Notes: generated by a model not told the origin, from the letters alone. A DNA stretch of 64,000 bases from Candidatus Avimonas merdigallinarum (GCA_904377855.1 CAJFGS010000021.1:1-64000), one strand, 5' to 3'. Positions 17,872 through 27,230 are shown, counted from the stretch's first letter. Translations and numbers: made by a program.

Positions 17872-18687
17872 GGGCTGTTCTCCCCTTCCGGAAAATGACG
17901 CCCGGCCCGGCCGGGCGTCTGCGTCCCTGTTCCCGTGCGGGCAGGTACCCCGCGGTTCCCCCGCGTGCCCCGCCGCCCGAAGCAGGCCGTCTGCGGGCCT
18001 CTGCCGTCTTTTCCTGCCGCTTGGGGAGGAAACGCTTATCACCCCATAAATATGCAGGAGGGCGGCGGGAGGTGCAATCCGCTCGCCTGTTCGCGCTTTC
18101 GCGGATCCCCCCGCCAAAGCGCCGGCCGGCCACGAACGCCTCAAGCCCCCCGCCTTCCGGCGGCCGCGCGGGGCGCGGGGCGCGCCTTACCGCTGCCGGG
18201 AAAAAGGGCCGTGCTGCCGCAATGCAGCGGGGAATCGAAACCGCCCGGAAACGGGTGGAGGACTGCTGTCACATCGCCGGCGAACCCGTCCCCTTTGGGT
18301 TCCCGGTTTCTCACCAAGCGGCGCGCCCTCCGCGGAAACTCCCGGGGTTCCGCGCGCAAGCCATTCCCCGAAAGGCGGCGCGGCTCCTTTCGCGCATTGG
18401 CCAGGGGTTTCCTTCCCCGGTTCAGCCTGGTCAAAGCGGCAAAAGGGGTTGTGCCGGCGGCAAGCCTTCTGCACACTCCCCACAAAGCGAAGGCGGGCCG
18501 TCACCGGACGGCCCGCCTTTCGCATCGTATTTCCCTGTGTTTCCCGAATAACGGAGCATCCCCGCCCCGGCCGTATCCTCGGACGCGGCCTCTTTCGCCG
18601 GGAGCGCGGCCCCGCTTTGCCCGGTGGGAAAGCCCCTCCAGCGGGCAGCGGCAGCAGGGAGGCTTCCCTTCCGCCGCCGGGAGGCAG
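17872..18687. other. Long GC-rich intergenic region, no supportable gene
   Basis: About 815 bp between the GGDEF-like gene and metK, both on the minus strand. Overlapping open frames on both strands have Arg/Pro/Gly-rich translations typical of non-coding GC-rich DNA. A 13-bp stem (18490-18502 with 18507-18519) is a possible weak metK terminator, but its T-run is poor. Many other short inverted repeats occur at 18200-18420. I cannot match the region to a known RNA. Confidence 0.45.
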
Positions 18688-19872
18688 TCAAAGCCCCAGA
18701 TAGGCCCGCAGTTCCGCCGCCTTATCGGTCTTTTCCCAGTTCACGCCGAGATCCTCCCGCCCGATGTGGCCGTAGGCGGCCAGCGGCCGGTAGATCGGGC
18801 GGCGCAGGTCGAGCTGGGCGATAATCGCCGCCGGCCGGAAGTCGAACACGGCGGAAACCGCCTCGGCCAGCTTGTCGTCCGGCACCACCCCGGTGCCCGA
18901 CGTGTCCGCCAGCACCGACACCGGGTGCGCCACCCCGATGGCATAGGCCAGCTGGATTTCGCAGCGCTTTGCCAGCCCGGCCGCCACCACGTTTTTGGCC
19001 GCATACCGCGCCATGTAGGAGGCGGAGCGGTCCACCTTGGTCGGGTCCTTTCCCGAAAATGCGCCGCCCCCGTGGCGGGCGTACCCGCCGTAGGTGTCCA
19101 CGATAATCTTCCGCCCGGTGAGGCCGCTGTCCCCCTGCGGGCCGCCCACCACAAAACGGCCGGTCGGGTTGACGAAAATCTTGGTGCCGTCGTCCAGCAG
19201 GCCGGCCGGAAGGATCGGGCGGACCACCTTCTCGATGATATCCCGCCGGATGGTTTCCAGCGACACTTCCTCGCTGTGCTGGGTGGAGACCACCACCGCC
19301 TCCACCCGCACCGGGGTGTAGCCGTCGTATTCCACCGTGACCTGGGTCTTGCCGTCCGGCCGGAGATAGGGCAGTTCCCCGGATTTGCGCACCTCGGCCA
19401 GCCGGCGGGCCAGCCGGTGGGCGAGGGAAATCGGCAGCGGCATGAGCTCCGGGGTTTCGTCGCAGGCAAACCCGAACATCATCCCTTGGTCCCCCGCGCC
19501 GATCCGGTCGTAGTCCTCCCCTTCGGCGCCCCGGATTTCCAGGGCCTCGTTCACCCCCATGGCAATATCGGGGGATTGCTCGTCAATCGCAGTGAGCACC
19601 GCGCAGGTGTTCCCGTCAAACCGCTGGGCGGCGTTATCGTACCCGATGTCCCGGATCACCTGGCGGGCGATCTTCGGGATATCCACATAGCAGGAGGTGG
19701 AAATCTCCCCCATGACCAGCACAAGGCCGGTGGTCGCAATCGTCTCGCAGGCGACGTGGGCGTCCGCGTCCTTCGCGAGGATCGCGTCCAGCACCGCGTC
19801 GGAAATCTGGTCGCACACCTTATCGGGATGCCCTTCGGTTACGGATTCCGAAGTAAAAAAGCGTTTTTCCAT
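18688..19872 (-). CDS. metK: S-adenosylmethionine synthetase
   Basis: MetK makes S-adenosylmethionine from methionine and ATP. The 394-residue length is normal. Family motifs are complete: [20 protein letters not shown] at the start, [16 protein letters not shown], the loop [15 protein letters not shown] with its KDxxKVDRS signature, and [19 protein letters not shown]. An AAAGGAG site precedes the ATG. Expression is predicted to be controlled by the SAM-I riboswitch immediately upstream. SAM made here would serve the radical SAM protein and methyltransferases of the window. Confidence 0.98.
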   Translation of the reverse strand: MEKRFFTSESVTEGHPDKVCDQISDAVLDAILAKDADAHVACETIATTGLVLVMGEISTSCYVDIPKIARQVIRDIGYDNAAQRFDGNTCAVLTAIDEQSPDIAMGVNEALEIRGAEGEDYDRIGAGDQGMMFGFACDETPELMPLPISLAHRLARRLAEVRKSGELPYLRPDGKTQVTVEYDGYTPVRVEAVVVSTQHSEEVSLETIRRDIIEKVVRPILPAGLLDDGTKIFVNPTGRFVVGGPQGDSGLTGRKIIVDTYGGYARHGGGAFSGKDPTKVDRSASYMARYAAKNVVAAGLAKRCEIQLAYAIGVAHPVSVLADTSGTGVVPDDKLAEAVSAVFDFRPAAIIAQLDLRRPIYRPLAAYGHIGREDLGVNWEKTDKAAELRAYLGL

Positions 19873-19940
19873 GGATTTGTCTCCTTTTTGTCATTCGTCG
19901 GCTTGTCATTCGTGGCCGGGTCAACCGCCCGGTATGCCGC

Positions 19941-20087
19941 AAAAAAACGCGCCGGGCAGCAGCACGGCGCGTTGCCACCTCATCTGCCGGCCAAAGGCCG
20001 CAGGACTTAGCACCTTGCCCCGTTTATCACGGTTGGCAGGTTGCCGGGCTTCACAGGGCCTGTCCCCTCCGCCGCTCTTGATAAGGA
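19941..20087 (-). promoter_or_regulatory. SAM-I (S-box) riboswitch with intrinsic terminator
   Basis: On the minus strand the aptamer starts CTTATCAAGAG at about 20086 and continues with GGGGACAGGCCCTGTGAAGC, CCGGCAACC, AAGGTGCTAAGTCC and GATGAG, the ordered S-box landmarks. A stem of AACGCGCC...GGCGCGTT with a run of seven T (19941-19972) follows as the expression-platform terminator. When SAM is abundant, metK transcription should stop here. Confidence 0.95.
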
Positions 20088-20108
20088 AATATTCAGTTGA
20101 GCCTTCTT

Positions 20109-20137
20109 ATTATACCGGATCCCGCCGGATTTGTCAA
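20109..20137 (-). promoter_or_regulatory. Consensus promoter of metK
   Basis: On the minus strand, TTGACA (20132-20137), 17-bp spacer and TATAAT (20109-20114), a perfect sigma-A promoter, placed just before the SAM riboswitch. Confidence 0.9.
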
Positions 20138-20203
20138 CGCCGGGCGGAATTTGTCCCTTTCCAAGATAAGTAGTGATGGCCCAAACTCCGGCGGTTTCAC
20201 CAA

Positions 20204-20440
20204 ACGGCCGACACTATCCGCACCCACAACACCACCTTGAAAAAGCGTCTGCTTGCATACAGCCGCCGTTATCCGGCGATCTGCCAGCAGACCAACGCAG
20301 ACCCGGAAACGGGCTGCATGGAGTTTGACATTGAGAAAGGCCGCTTCTCTTGGCCTTTGACCGCCCCATGCAGTGAGGAACGGCGGGAAGCGGTGCGGCA
20401 GTTTGCCAGAGAGAACAACGCCGCTGAAAGACTGAAATGA
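20204..20440 (+). pseudogene. Relic of a conjugative-element hypothetical protein
   Basis: The frame reads DTIRTHNTTLKKRLLAYS followed by a Glu/Arg-rich end (SEERREAVRQFARENN) and a stop at 20440. From memory this resembles a short protein family found in integrative conjugative elements of Firmicutes. The homology-like stretch runs upstream of any plausible start codon, with only a TTG at 20237 and no ribosome binding site, and a stop at 20174-20176. I therefore read it as a 5'-truncated remnant. It lies directly behind the metK promoter, where base composition turns AT-richer. Confidence 0.5.
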
Positions 20441-20521
20441 GGTAGATTTGTTCACAGCCTTATGGTATAATTTTCTTAAACAACAGAGCGGCAAATCGGA
20501 ATTTGAAAGGAGTACATAGAT

Positions 20522-20875
20522 ATGAAAATTACGGAACAATTTGAAAAAGAAATTACCCCGTTTTTCTGGGTAGAACATGAAGAAAGTGCTTCTGTCTGCC
20601 TAAATGTAGGAGAGTACCTACAAGAGATTTTTGATGCTCGTGCGGATGAAGGATTTGAGGGAAACGGTTATGATTGGGGAAGTTTAGCACAAGTATTTTT
20701 GGACGAACAGTGTTCAGATTTACGAGAAAAAATAGACTTTGACCCAGAGGGCAGTATGTTCTGTGCCTATTCAAAAGATAAAAATGCTCTGGCAGACTTT
20801 ATTCTTCGTTTCAAAAAAGCCTGTGAGGATAAGCCCCTTATTTTAGATTTATTTAGTCGGGCTGAATTAGACTAA
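20522..20875 (+). CDS. Imm51 family immunity protein
   Basis: A 117-residue acidic cytoplasmic protein. The segment EGNGYDWGSLAQVFLDEQ, then FDPEGSMFCAYSKD, and the ending LFSRAELD match the Imm51 family of polymorphic-toxin immunity proteins as I know it. A GAAAGGAG site lies upstream of the ATG and a TATAAT at 20466-20471. Its AT-rich codon use contrasts with the neighbours, which suggests recent acquisition. No toxin gene is next to it, so it is an orphan immunity gene that may protect against neighbours' toxins. Confidence 0.82.
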   Translation: MKITEQFEKEITPFFWVEHEESASVCLNVGEYLQEIFDARADEGFEGNGYDWGSLAQVFLDEQCSDLREKIDFDPEGSMFCAYSKDKNALADFILRFKKACEDKPLILDLFSRAELD

Positions 20876-21253
20876 AAATTCAATCCGATAACTTCCCATT
20901 TATCGGGGCGTTTGCCACCAGCTTAAACAACGAAATACATCCACCGAGAACAGCTATTTCCATTTTGAAAACGGCTGCTCTTTTATTTTGCCTATGGGCA
21001 GAAAGGTGCGACCAGTCATGACGAAACCGAGGGAGAAACCCGCGAGGAATTGACCGCCGGCGGTATGAGAAATTTTAATAAGTTGTCGGGATTTCCGTCA
21101 ATTTGACGGGAGTTTTCAATTTCCCGCCTTTCGCCGGGAATCCCGACCGATGATTCCATTTTCCCTCTGTTTCTTCATGGCCGGCTGTTTTCCGCCCAGG
21201 GGCAAAAAAGCGGGCTTGGGGAGGCTGAATGGCGCTCCCCAAACAAAACGGCT
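20876..21253. other. Mobile-element debris between Imm51 and an XRE gene
   Basis: About 380 bp without an intact gene. Around 20994-21068 one frame reads YGQKGATSHDETEGETR and then EELTAGGM without a start, which looks like the tail of an element-borne gene. Together with the relic at 20204-20440 it suggests decay of an integrated element. Confidence 0.4.
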
Positions 21254-21763
21254 TTATCCTTTCTTCCGTGTCAGGAAAACCCCAAGTACTGCGCCTGTGA
21301 AGAAAAGCGGCGCAAGCCGGACGAACAGCCATTCCGCGGCGTGAAAAACCGCCCCGGCCACGGCGGTTTCCGGGTCGCTGTAATCCCACCCCAAGTAAGG
21401 GCTGCCGCATGCAATGAAAACGGCGGCAAGGAGGACTATTGCCGCGCACAATGCGATAAACAGGCAATGAACGGTTTTTCGCCGCATCTCCTTCCTTTGT
21501 GCAAGCTGCAGGTTTATCACCTCCAGCTTTTCGGAAATGGCCTTTAAGTCGTCCGCCTTCGGCTCCGCCACAGTTTCTCCGAGCAGGGTGCTTACAGGCG
21601 TTTCCAGCGCCTCGGATATGGAGAGCAGCATATCCGAATCGGGGACCGACAATCCCTGCTCCCATTTGGAGATGGTCTGCCGCACCACGTTCAGCTTGAC
21701 GGCAAGCTCCTCCTGCGAGAGCCCTTTGGATTTCCGGATCGCTTTCATGTTTTCGCTTAACAT
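21254..21763 (-). CDS. XRE-family helix-turn-helix regulator with two membrane spans
   Basis: A 169-residue protein. Residues 1-60 are a Cro/C1-type HTH (IRKSKGLSQEELAVKLNVVRQTISKWEQGLSVP), followed by a short coiled-coil-like segment (DDLKAISEKLEVINLQLAQRKE). Two hydrophobic spans lie at about 98-118 and 143-163, so the DNA-binding domain is held at the membrane. This layout is frequent in Clostridia, often next to membrane or transport genes, but ligand and targets are unknown. A GGAAGGAGG site precedes the start. A comparable XRE protein with a zinc ribbon lies at 58846-59451. Confidence 0.88.
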   Translation of the reverse strand: MLSENMKAIRKSKGLSQEELAVKLNVVRQTISKWEQGLSVPDSDMLLSISEALETPVSTLLGETVAEPKADDLKAISEKLEVINLQLAQRKEMRRKTVHCLFIALCAAIVLLAAVFIACGSPYLGWDYSDPETAVAGAVFHAAEWLFVRLAPLFFTGAVLGVFLTRKKG

Positions 21764-22121
21764 AGGGAACCTCCTTCCTTGTTAACACGATTGTATGAAA
21801 AACAGCCCGTTGCCGCAAGCAACGCATCATAACATTTCGGTTGCGCCGGGGCCATATACGCGGGTTTTCGCCCTTTTGTGCCTGCAATCATTCTTTCCAG
21901 CAGCGCAAGGCAGCCGCAGGCACGAACTGTTCTTCCGCTAGGGTGTTATCCGCAAAACCGATGGGGTTTGTGCCATCACCCTCCATCCTGAAAAGGGAAC
22001 GGGCATTCGCCCCTTTTGCCCCACGCCGCCCGGCGCCCCCCGCCGGCAGGTCTGCCAACGCATTGCGCCGGCCCGGTTTGTATGATATACTGGCGGCAAA
22101 TGGGATGAACGGAGGCGCAGT
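21764..22121. other. Intergenic region between divergent XRE and DMP19 genes
   Basis: About 360 bp. TATGATATACTGG just before the DMP19 ribosome site contains a -10-like hexamer (TATACT). No other feature can be supported. Confidence 0.4.
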
Positions 22122-22481
22122 ATGGACGAAAAAGCCGTCCGGTGGAACCGGTTTATCGAAGAAATCTGTTTTCGGGATGTCAAAACGCTCTCCAGGGAGC
22201 AACGAATCGCCGTCCTTTGCTTTTGGTATGACGCCGAGATGAACAGCGGCGGTTACAGCGGCTATATGGATGGCTATCCCGATACCGACCCCGCGGAATT
22301 GGCCGAGGCGCTCCTTTCCGTTGGAGGCCAAGAGATCGCGGAAAACTACCGCAAAGCCGTCCTTGAAGGAAGAAAGGACGACTGGGTTGAGACGGACACG
22401 GCGTATTACCGGTTTTCCCCTTCGCTGTGCGATTGCCTGCAGGAATATGTTGAAAAAAATAAGGACATCCTTTTTGATTGA
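22122..22481 (+). CDS. DMP19/DUF4375-like protein
   Basis: A 119-residue cytoplasmic acidic protein. The stretch EQRIAVLCFWYDAEMNSGGY is the kind of motif seen in the DMP19/DUF4375 family, whose members often have N-x-G-G-F/Y in this position. The DMP19 founder is a DNA-mimic protein, and relatives are often found among toxin-immunity loci; neither role is shown here. A GGAGG site precedes the ATG at a good distance. It sits in the same AT-richer patch as Imm51, so an immunity role is a reasonable guess. Confidence 0.72.
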   Translation: MDEKAVRWNRFIEEICFRDVKTLSREQRIAVLCFWYDAEMNSGGYSGYMDGYPDTDPAELAEALLSVGGQEIAENYRKAVLEGRKDDWVETDTAYYRFSPSLCDCLQEYVEKNKDILFD

Positions 22482-22634
22482 CAGAGGCTGTTTTCCCTGC
22501 ATCGGCCGATCCTCGCCATGAAAGCCTCGTCCGGCTGAAAGAGCGGGAAAGCGGGGCGCCGGCAGCCCCATCATACAGGGAGGGGGAGCGGAATCTGCCG
22601 CCCCCGCCGGGGCTTTCCCGCTCCCCCGGCCCGA

Positions 22635-23258
22635 TCAGCCCAGGTGGATAGCCCGGCGGATCGGCTTTATCGCCGCAGTGAGCAAGGGGACCAGCACCAC
22701 GCCCAGGATCACGCCCTTGAGCGCGTTGAACGGCAGGGAAACCACCGCGTACCCCATCACCAGCTCCTGGGTGAGCGCCTGGCCGAGGAACAGCCGGAGG
22801 TACAGCGGGGCGACCACCAGGTTGCTCAGGAAGCCGACAACCAGCATGACGGCAATCCCCGCCACGGCGGGGACAAGGAACCGCACGGCCACCGGGCGGT
22901 TTTTGCGCTCCAGCCAGCGGTAGAGCAGCGTATACGGGAGCACAAAGGCGCAGCCTATCAGGAAATTCTGGAGGTTGCCGAACCCCATCTGCGTGCCCAG
23001 CCCCTTGGTCAGCATTTCCAGGAGGTTTTTCACCAGTTCCACCGCCACGCCGCAGGCCGGGCCGAACAGCACCCCGCCCAGCACCGCGGGGAGATCGCCG
23101 AAATCCATCTTCAGGTGGGGGGCGGAGGGCAGCAGGGGGAATTCCAGCAGCATCAGGACATACGCAATCGCGGCGAGCAGCGCCGTGGCCACCGCGACGA
23201 GGAGGGGGCGGCGGCCCGTTTGTGCCTTTCCGCTTTGGAGTTTGTTGGTCATTTTCAC
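22635..23258 (-). CDS. ribU: Riboflavin ECF transporter substrate-binding subunit RibU
   Basis: An S component of an energy-coupling factor transporter, about 207 residues with five to six membrane helices. Landmarks are LEFPLLPSAPHLKMDFGDLPA, PACGVAVELVKNLLE and GFGNLQNFLIG, typical of RibU. An FMN riboswitch directly upstream supports riboflavin as substrate. Three starts compete: ATG 23264 touches the GGAAAGG site, ATG 23252 is far from it, and GTG 23258 is 6 bases away, so I chose the GTG. The shared EcfAAT module is not in this window. Confidence 0.92.
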   Translation of the reverse strand: MKMTNKLQSGKAQTGRRPLLVAVATALLAAIAYVLMLLEFPLLPSAPHLKMDFGDLPAVLGGVLFGPACGVAVELVKNLLEMLTKGLGTQMGFGNLQNFLIGCAFVLPYTLLYRWLERKNRPVAVRFLVPAVAGIAVMLVVGFLSNLVVAPLYLRLFLGQALTQELVMGYAVVSLPFNALKGVILGVVLVPLLTAAIKPIRRAIHLG

Positions 23259-23301
23259 ATGCATCCTTTCCGGGCTGTCTGCATCGCGTGCGCGCAAACG
23301 C

Positions 23302-23480
23302 AAAAAGCCCCGCAGCAAAGCACTGCGGGGCGAAAACGCATAACCTGCGCGTGTCTTCTTCCATCCGGACTATACCGTCGGCTCTGGAATCGCACCAGAT
23401 CAGCAAAAAGCTCGCGGGCTTCCCCTGTGGGCAGGGGTTACCGCCGGTGGGGAATCGCACCCCGCCCCGAAGACAGCCTG
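23302..23480 (-). promoter_or_regulatory. FMN riboswitch (RFN element) with terminator
   Basis: On the minus strand the element shows CTTCGGGGCGGGGTG, ATTCCCCACCGGCGGTAA, GCCCGCGAGC, GATCTGGTGCGATTCCAGAGC, and CCGACGGTATAGTCCGGATG in order, the RFN landmarks. A terminator stem GCCCCGCAGTG...GCTGCGGGGC with TTTTT lies at 23302-23332, before the ribU start. Confidence 0.95.
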
Positions 23481-23535
23481 TTTCATTTTTTTGCCATTCC
23501 ATCCCCGCGCAGGGGAATGGGATGGACTATTTATT

Positions 23536-23564
23536 ATAGTACTCCCGATCCCTTCCCCCGTCAA
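23536..23564 (-). promoter_or_regulatory. Promoter of ribU
   Basis: On the minus strand, TTGACG (23559-23564), 17-bp spacer and TACTAT (23536-23541), upstream of the FMN riboswitch. Confidence 0.7.
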
Positions 23565-23654
23565 GAGGGATTATTGCTCAATTCCCTTCCGGCCAAACGC
23601 CCATCCTTTGGGAATTTTTAAGGGTCCCCTCCCCTTCCGATTTCCCGGAATCGA

Positions 23655-23683
23655 TTGTATTCGAGGGATAAATGCGCTATAAT
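23655..23683 (+). promoter_or_regulatory. Promoter of the DUF3048 lipoprotein gene
   Basis: TTGTAT (23655-23660), 17-bp spacer and TATAAT (23678-23683), 55 bp before the ATG. Confidence 0.75.
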
Positions 23684-23738
23684 GGGATTCGCCCCACCAC
23701 GGCAAAAGAATATCGCAGAGAAAAGAGAGGAAAAATCC

Positions 23739-24824
23739 ATGATGTGTAAAGCGCATCGCCTAATCGCGGCTGTCCTGGGCGCCGCCTGCCTGCTTTCGCT
23801 GTCCGCCTGCAGCGGGCAGGAAGGGCCGGAGGGAGAGAGCTCCTCCCCCGCCGGGCAGAGCAATGCTTCCACCACCGGCGGCACGGAGGGACCCGGCACC
23901 CAGCCTCCTGTGACCAACGACGTCAACCCGCTGACCGGCGTGGCGGATATCACCCCCGGCGCTTCCGTCCGCCCGATTGCCCTCATGGTGGAAAACAGTT
24001 CCACCGCCCGGCCCCAGCTTGGGCTGGATGAGGCCGACGTTTTCCTGGAAGCGGAAACCGAGGGCGGCATCACCCGGATTATGGCGGTGTTCGCCGGCGC
24101 TTCCCGGGTGCCGGACGAAATCGGCCCCCTGCGCAGCGCCCGCAGCCCCTTTGTCACCGTCGCCCAGTCGCTGGACGCCGTCTACTGCCATGCGGGAGGG
24201 AGCACCCTGGGCCTTGCCAACATCCAGAAGTTTGGGCTGGACGATGTGAACTTCCTCTCTAACGCCTCCCAGGCCGGCTGGCGGGATCCGGAGCTCAGTT
24301 CGCAGCGCGGCACGGAGCACAGCCTCCTGTCCGGCGGGCAGAAGCTGACGGATTTCATCACCGGCCAGGGGTACGCCGCCTCTACCGACAACCCCTCCCC
24401 CTTCCAGTTTGATTCGCCCAAGGCGGGGGACGGCCTGGGGAACAAGGTGCAGCTCTCCTTCTCCGGCCTGCAGCGGGTCTGCTTCCTGTATGACGAGGCC
24501 ACCCAGCTGTATAACAAATACAACGGCACCCTGGATAAGATGGAGCCCCATGTGATGGTGGACGGCACGCAGATTGCCGTGACCAACGTGGTGATTATGT
24601 ACGACGAGAAGTACAACGAGGACGCCGACCACATCAATTTCCGGCTGAACGCCGGGGACGGCGTCTTCCTCACCGGGGGCACCAGCCGGAACATCCGCTG
24701 GACCCGGACCGCGGACCGCCTCTCCTTTACCAAGGAGGACGGCAGCGCCCTCTCCTTCAACCCGGGCAAGACGTACATCTGCCTGGTGACCCAGGGGAAC
24801 CGCGTCGCCACGATTCTGCAGTAA
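23739..24824 (+). CDS. DUF3048 domain lipoprotein
   Basis: A 361-residue exported protein with a lipoprotein signal peptide: a hydrophobic run ends in the lipobox LSAC, so the mature protein is membrane-tethered through Cys24. A Ser/Thr/Gly-rich linker precedes the DUF3048 domain, which includes NPLTGVADI, RPIALMVENSSTARPQLGLDEADVF and, later, IGPLRSARSPFV. The family (YerB-like) is widespread in Firmicutes and its role is unknown to me. The ATG at 23739 is preceded by AGAGAGGA; the frame runs upstream without start signals. A terminator follows closely, so it is probably a single-gene unit. Confidence 0.9.
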   Translation: MMCKAHRLIAAVLGAACLLSLSACSGQEGPEGESSSPAGQSNASTTGGTEGPGTQPPVTNDVNPLTGVADITPGASVRPIALMVENSSTARPQLGLDEADVFLEAETEGGITRIMAVFAGASRVPDEIGPLRSARSPFVTVAQSLDAVYCHAGGSTLGLANIQKFGLDDVNFLSNASQAGWRDPELSSQRGTEHSLLSGGQKLTDFITGQGYAASTDNPSPFQFDSPKAGDGLGNKVQLSFSGLQRVCFLYDEATQLYNKYNGTLDKMEPHVMVDGTQIAVTNVVIMYDEKYNEDADHINFRLNAGDGVFLTGGTSRNIRWTRTADRLSFTKEDGSALSFNPGKTYICLVTQGNRVATILQ

Positions 24825-24876
24825 CCCCGCCCCCTGCCGGCTCCCCGCAGGAAGGCTGCATAACGGAAACGATGAA

Positions 24877-24912
24877 AACCCGCTTGCGGGCTGACAGCCC
24901 GCAAGCGGGTTC
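24877..24912 (+). terminator. Terminator after the DUF3048 gene
   Basis: AACCCGCTTGCGGGCT, GAC loop and the exact complement form a 16-bp stem followed by CTTTAT. The convergent alpha-galactosidase gene ends 120 bp further on. Confidence 0.8.
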
Positions 24913-25031
24913 TTTATGCCTTCCTATCCAGGGGGAGAGAGTGGGAGGGGGCCCGGGGAGTTGCCGCCCCGGCCCTTCCGGCCGTTTCCTCCCCGCCGCT
25001 GGCGCCCGGGATCCCGGACGCCAGCGGCGTA

Positions 25032-27230
25032 TCACCCTTTCCTTGTCAGGGTAAAGGAGAGGGCCTCAAAATCCCTCATGGCATAGGGCGTCGCCAGGCC
25101 GGCAAACATCAGCTCGTCCCCGCCGAAATCGGCGTCCAGCTCGTCGATATGGTACACCGCCTGCGGATCCAGCCCCTGGAGCTTTATCCGCCGGGCCGGG
25201 GCCCCGGGGGTGGCCAGCCGCAGGACATACACCATAAAGGCGCGGCCCCGATCCGGGGAGACGAACATCCAGGCCGCGTCGTCCGCGCCGGCCTCCGCCC
25301 TTCCCTCGAACGGGCTGGCCAGCCGGTAAAAGTCCCCCTGCGCAACCAGGTCGCTTACCGAACGGTAGGACGCGGTCTGCTCCGCGATCGCCGCCCGCTC
25401 CTCTTCGGAAAGGGAGAGCGGGTTGAGCTCATACCCGAAGGAAGCGCTCATGGCCACCAGCCCCCGGGTGCCGAAGGGGGTGACCCGCCCGATCTGATGG
25501 TTGGGCACCGCCGACACATGGGCGGTCATGCAGCGGGGCGGGTAGACCAGAGAGGTGCCCCACTGGATCTTCAGCCGCTCTATGGCGTCCGAATTGTCGC
25601 TGGTCCAGGTTTGCGGCATATAATACAGCATCCCCGCGTCAAAGCGGCCGCCGCCCCCCGAGCAGCCTTCGAAAACCACCTGCGGGAAGCGGGAAGTCAA
25701 ATCCCCCAACAAGTCATACAGCCCGAGCATATACCGGTGCAGCAGCTCCGGCTGGCGGTCGGCCGGAAGCCCCGCGGAGTACTGGTCGGTGATATGCCGG
25801 TTCATGTCCCACTTGATATAGGAGATGTCGTTTTCCTCAAGGAGCCGGCCGATGGTTTCCTTCAGATAGGCGACCACCTCCGGCCGGGAGAGATCCAGTA
25901 CCAGCTGGTTCCGCCCTAAGCAGAAGGGCCGCCCCTCCTGCCGGATCGCCCAGTCGGGGTGGGCGCGGTACAGCTCGCTGTCCTCCGATACCATCTCCGG
26001 CTCAACCCACAGTCCGAACTTCATCCCGTTTTCCCGGCAGCAGTCGATGACCGGCTTGAGGCCGTCCGGCAGTTTCCCCCGGTGGACGAACCAATCGCCC
26101 AGGGAGGTAGTGTCGTTGTCCCGGTGGCCGAACCAGCCGTCGTCCAGCACAAAGGTGTCGATCCCCAGCCCCCGGCAGCTTTGGATCAGCGCCTTGAGCT
26201 TCTCCTCGTCAAAATCAAAATAGGTGGCTTCCCAGTTGTTGATGACAATGGGATTGGGGCGATCCGTCCCCTTCACCCGGCCCAGATGCTCCCGGAACAC
26301 CCGGTGGAAATTCCGGGACATCCGGCCCAGCCCTTCCGCGCTGTAAGTCAGCACCGCCTCCGGGGTGACGAAACTCTCCCCCGGCTCCAGCTTCCAGGAG
26401 AAATCAAACGGGTTCAGCCCGATCTGCATCCGGGTGGTACAAAAGCCGTCCGCCTCGGCCGCCGCCAGGAAATTGCCGCTGTAAATCAGGGTGGCGCCGT
26501 AAACCTCCCCTGCCGTTTCGTCCGCATTCGGGGCGGCCAGCGCCAGGAACGGGTTCATCTGATGGCTGGAGGCGCCCCGGCGGCTCTCCAATGCCTGCAT
26601 CCCATGCCGGAGGGGGCGGCGGTCCACCTGCCGCTCCCGCAAATGCGCGCCGTACAGCCCGATAAGGTCATAATCCATCGAGGGCAGGTCCACGCTGGCG
26701 CTCAGCGCGCGGGACACCCGCACGATATCGTCGGTGGTATTGACCACCCGGGCATGGCGGGTGATTACGTCGCTGTCCTCATACACGGTGTAGCTTACGA
26801 CTACCGTGAGGCCGGTCGTCGGATCGGCCAGGGTGACTTCCAGGGTGGCGTCCCCCCCGTCCAGCGACGGCAGGCCCGGCAGCGGGGGCTTGGCGGGCAG
26901 AATGGCGTGGGAAACATACTTCAGATCCAGCAGGCGGCTCCCATCGGAAAAGGCCGCCTCCACCGCCGGGGAGCGGTAATCGCCCGTACCGTAGAAGGGG
27001 TATTCCGCCGGGATGAGGTCCAGGCTCTCGTCCGGCGCGGTGGAGCCCGCCCAGTTGGGGGAAAACCCGGTGGGGCAGGTGCGGAACAGCCGGGTCAAAT
27101 CCACCGGGCGGAGCCGCCGGCCCCAATACTCATGGAAAAGGTAATTCCCCTTGTAAACCCGGAAGATATACGACGTATGGGCAGTGTCCAGCTGGAAGGT
27201 GCGCGTTTCGCTTTGGTAGGTGATTGGCAT
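25032..27230 (-). CDS. Alpha-galactosidase, glycoside hydrolase family 36
   Basis: A 732-residue cytoplasmic retaining glycosidase that removes alpha-1,6-galactose from raffinose-type sugars. An N-terminal beta-sandwich (1-320) precedes the TIM barrel, with FVLDDGWFGHRDND and KFGLWVEPEMVSEDSELYR. Nucleophile D475 lies in YIKWDMNRH and acid/base D545 in TWTSDNSDAIERL, close to the positions in Geobacillus-type enzymes. EGCSGGGGRFD is the substrate-contact loop. Length is typical. No signal peptide is seen, so substrate must be imported, and no transporter is adjacent. AAAGGA lies 13 bases before the ATG, a rather long spacing. Confidence 0.95.
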   Translation of the reverse strand: MPITYQSETRTFQLDTAHTSYIFRVYKGNYLFHEYWGRRLRPVDLTRLFRTCPTGFSPNWAGSTAPDESLDLIPAEYPFYGTGDYRSPAVEAAFSDGSRLLDLKYVSHAILPAKPPLPGLPSLDGGDATLEVTLADPTTGLTVVVSYTVYEDSDVITRHARVVNTTDDIVRVSRALSASVDLPSMDYDLIGLYGAHLRERQVDRRPLRHGMQALESRRGASSHQMNPFLALAAPNADETAGEVYGATLIYSGNFLAAAEADGFCTTRMQIGLNPFDFSWKLEPGESFVTPEAVLTYSAEGLGRMSRNFHRVFREHLGRVKGTDRPNPIVINNWEATYFDFDEEKLKALIQSCRGLGIDTFVLDDGWFGHRDNDTTSLGDWFVHRGKLPDGLKPVIDCCRENGMKFGLWVEPEMVSEDSELYRAHPDWAIRQEGRPFCLGRNQLVLDLSRPEVVAYLKETIGRLLEENDISYIKWDMNRHITDQYSAGLPADRQPELLHRYMLGLYDLLGDLTSRFPQVVFEGCSGGGGRFDAGMLYYMPQTWTSDNSDAIERLKIQWGTSLVYPPRCMTAHVSAVPNHQIGRVTPFGTRGLVAMSASFGYELNPLSLSEEERAAIAEQTASYRSVSDLVAQGDFYRLASPFEGRAEAGADDAAWMFVSPDRGRAFMVYVLRLATPGAPARRIKLQGLDPQAVYHIDELDADFGGDELMFAGLATPYAMRDFEALSFTLTRKG

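Noticed and set aside
18141-18485. 114-residue minus-strand frame in the gap before metK
   Set aside because: No ribosome site, Arg/Pro-rich composition and an overlapping alternative frame; treated as part of an unexplained non-coding region.
20237-20440. Calling the TTG-started 67-residue frame an intact gene
   Set aside because: Protein-like sequence continues upstream of the TTG to a nearby stop, and no ribosome site is present, so a truncated relic is more likely.
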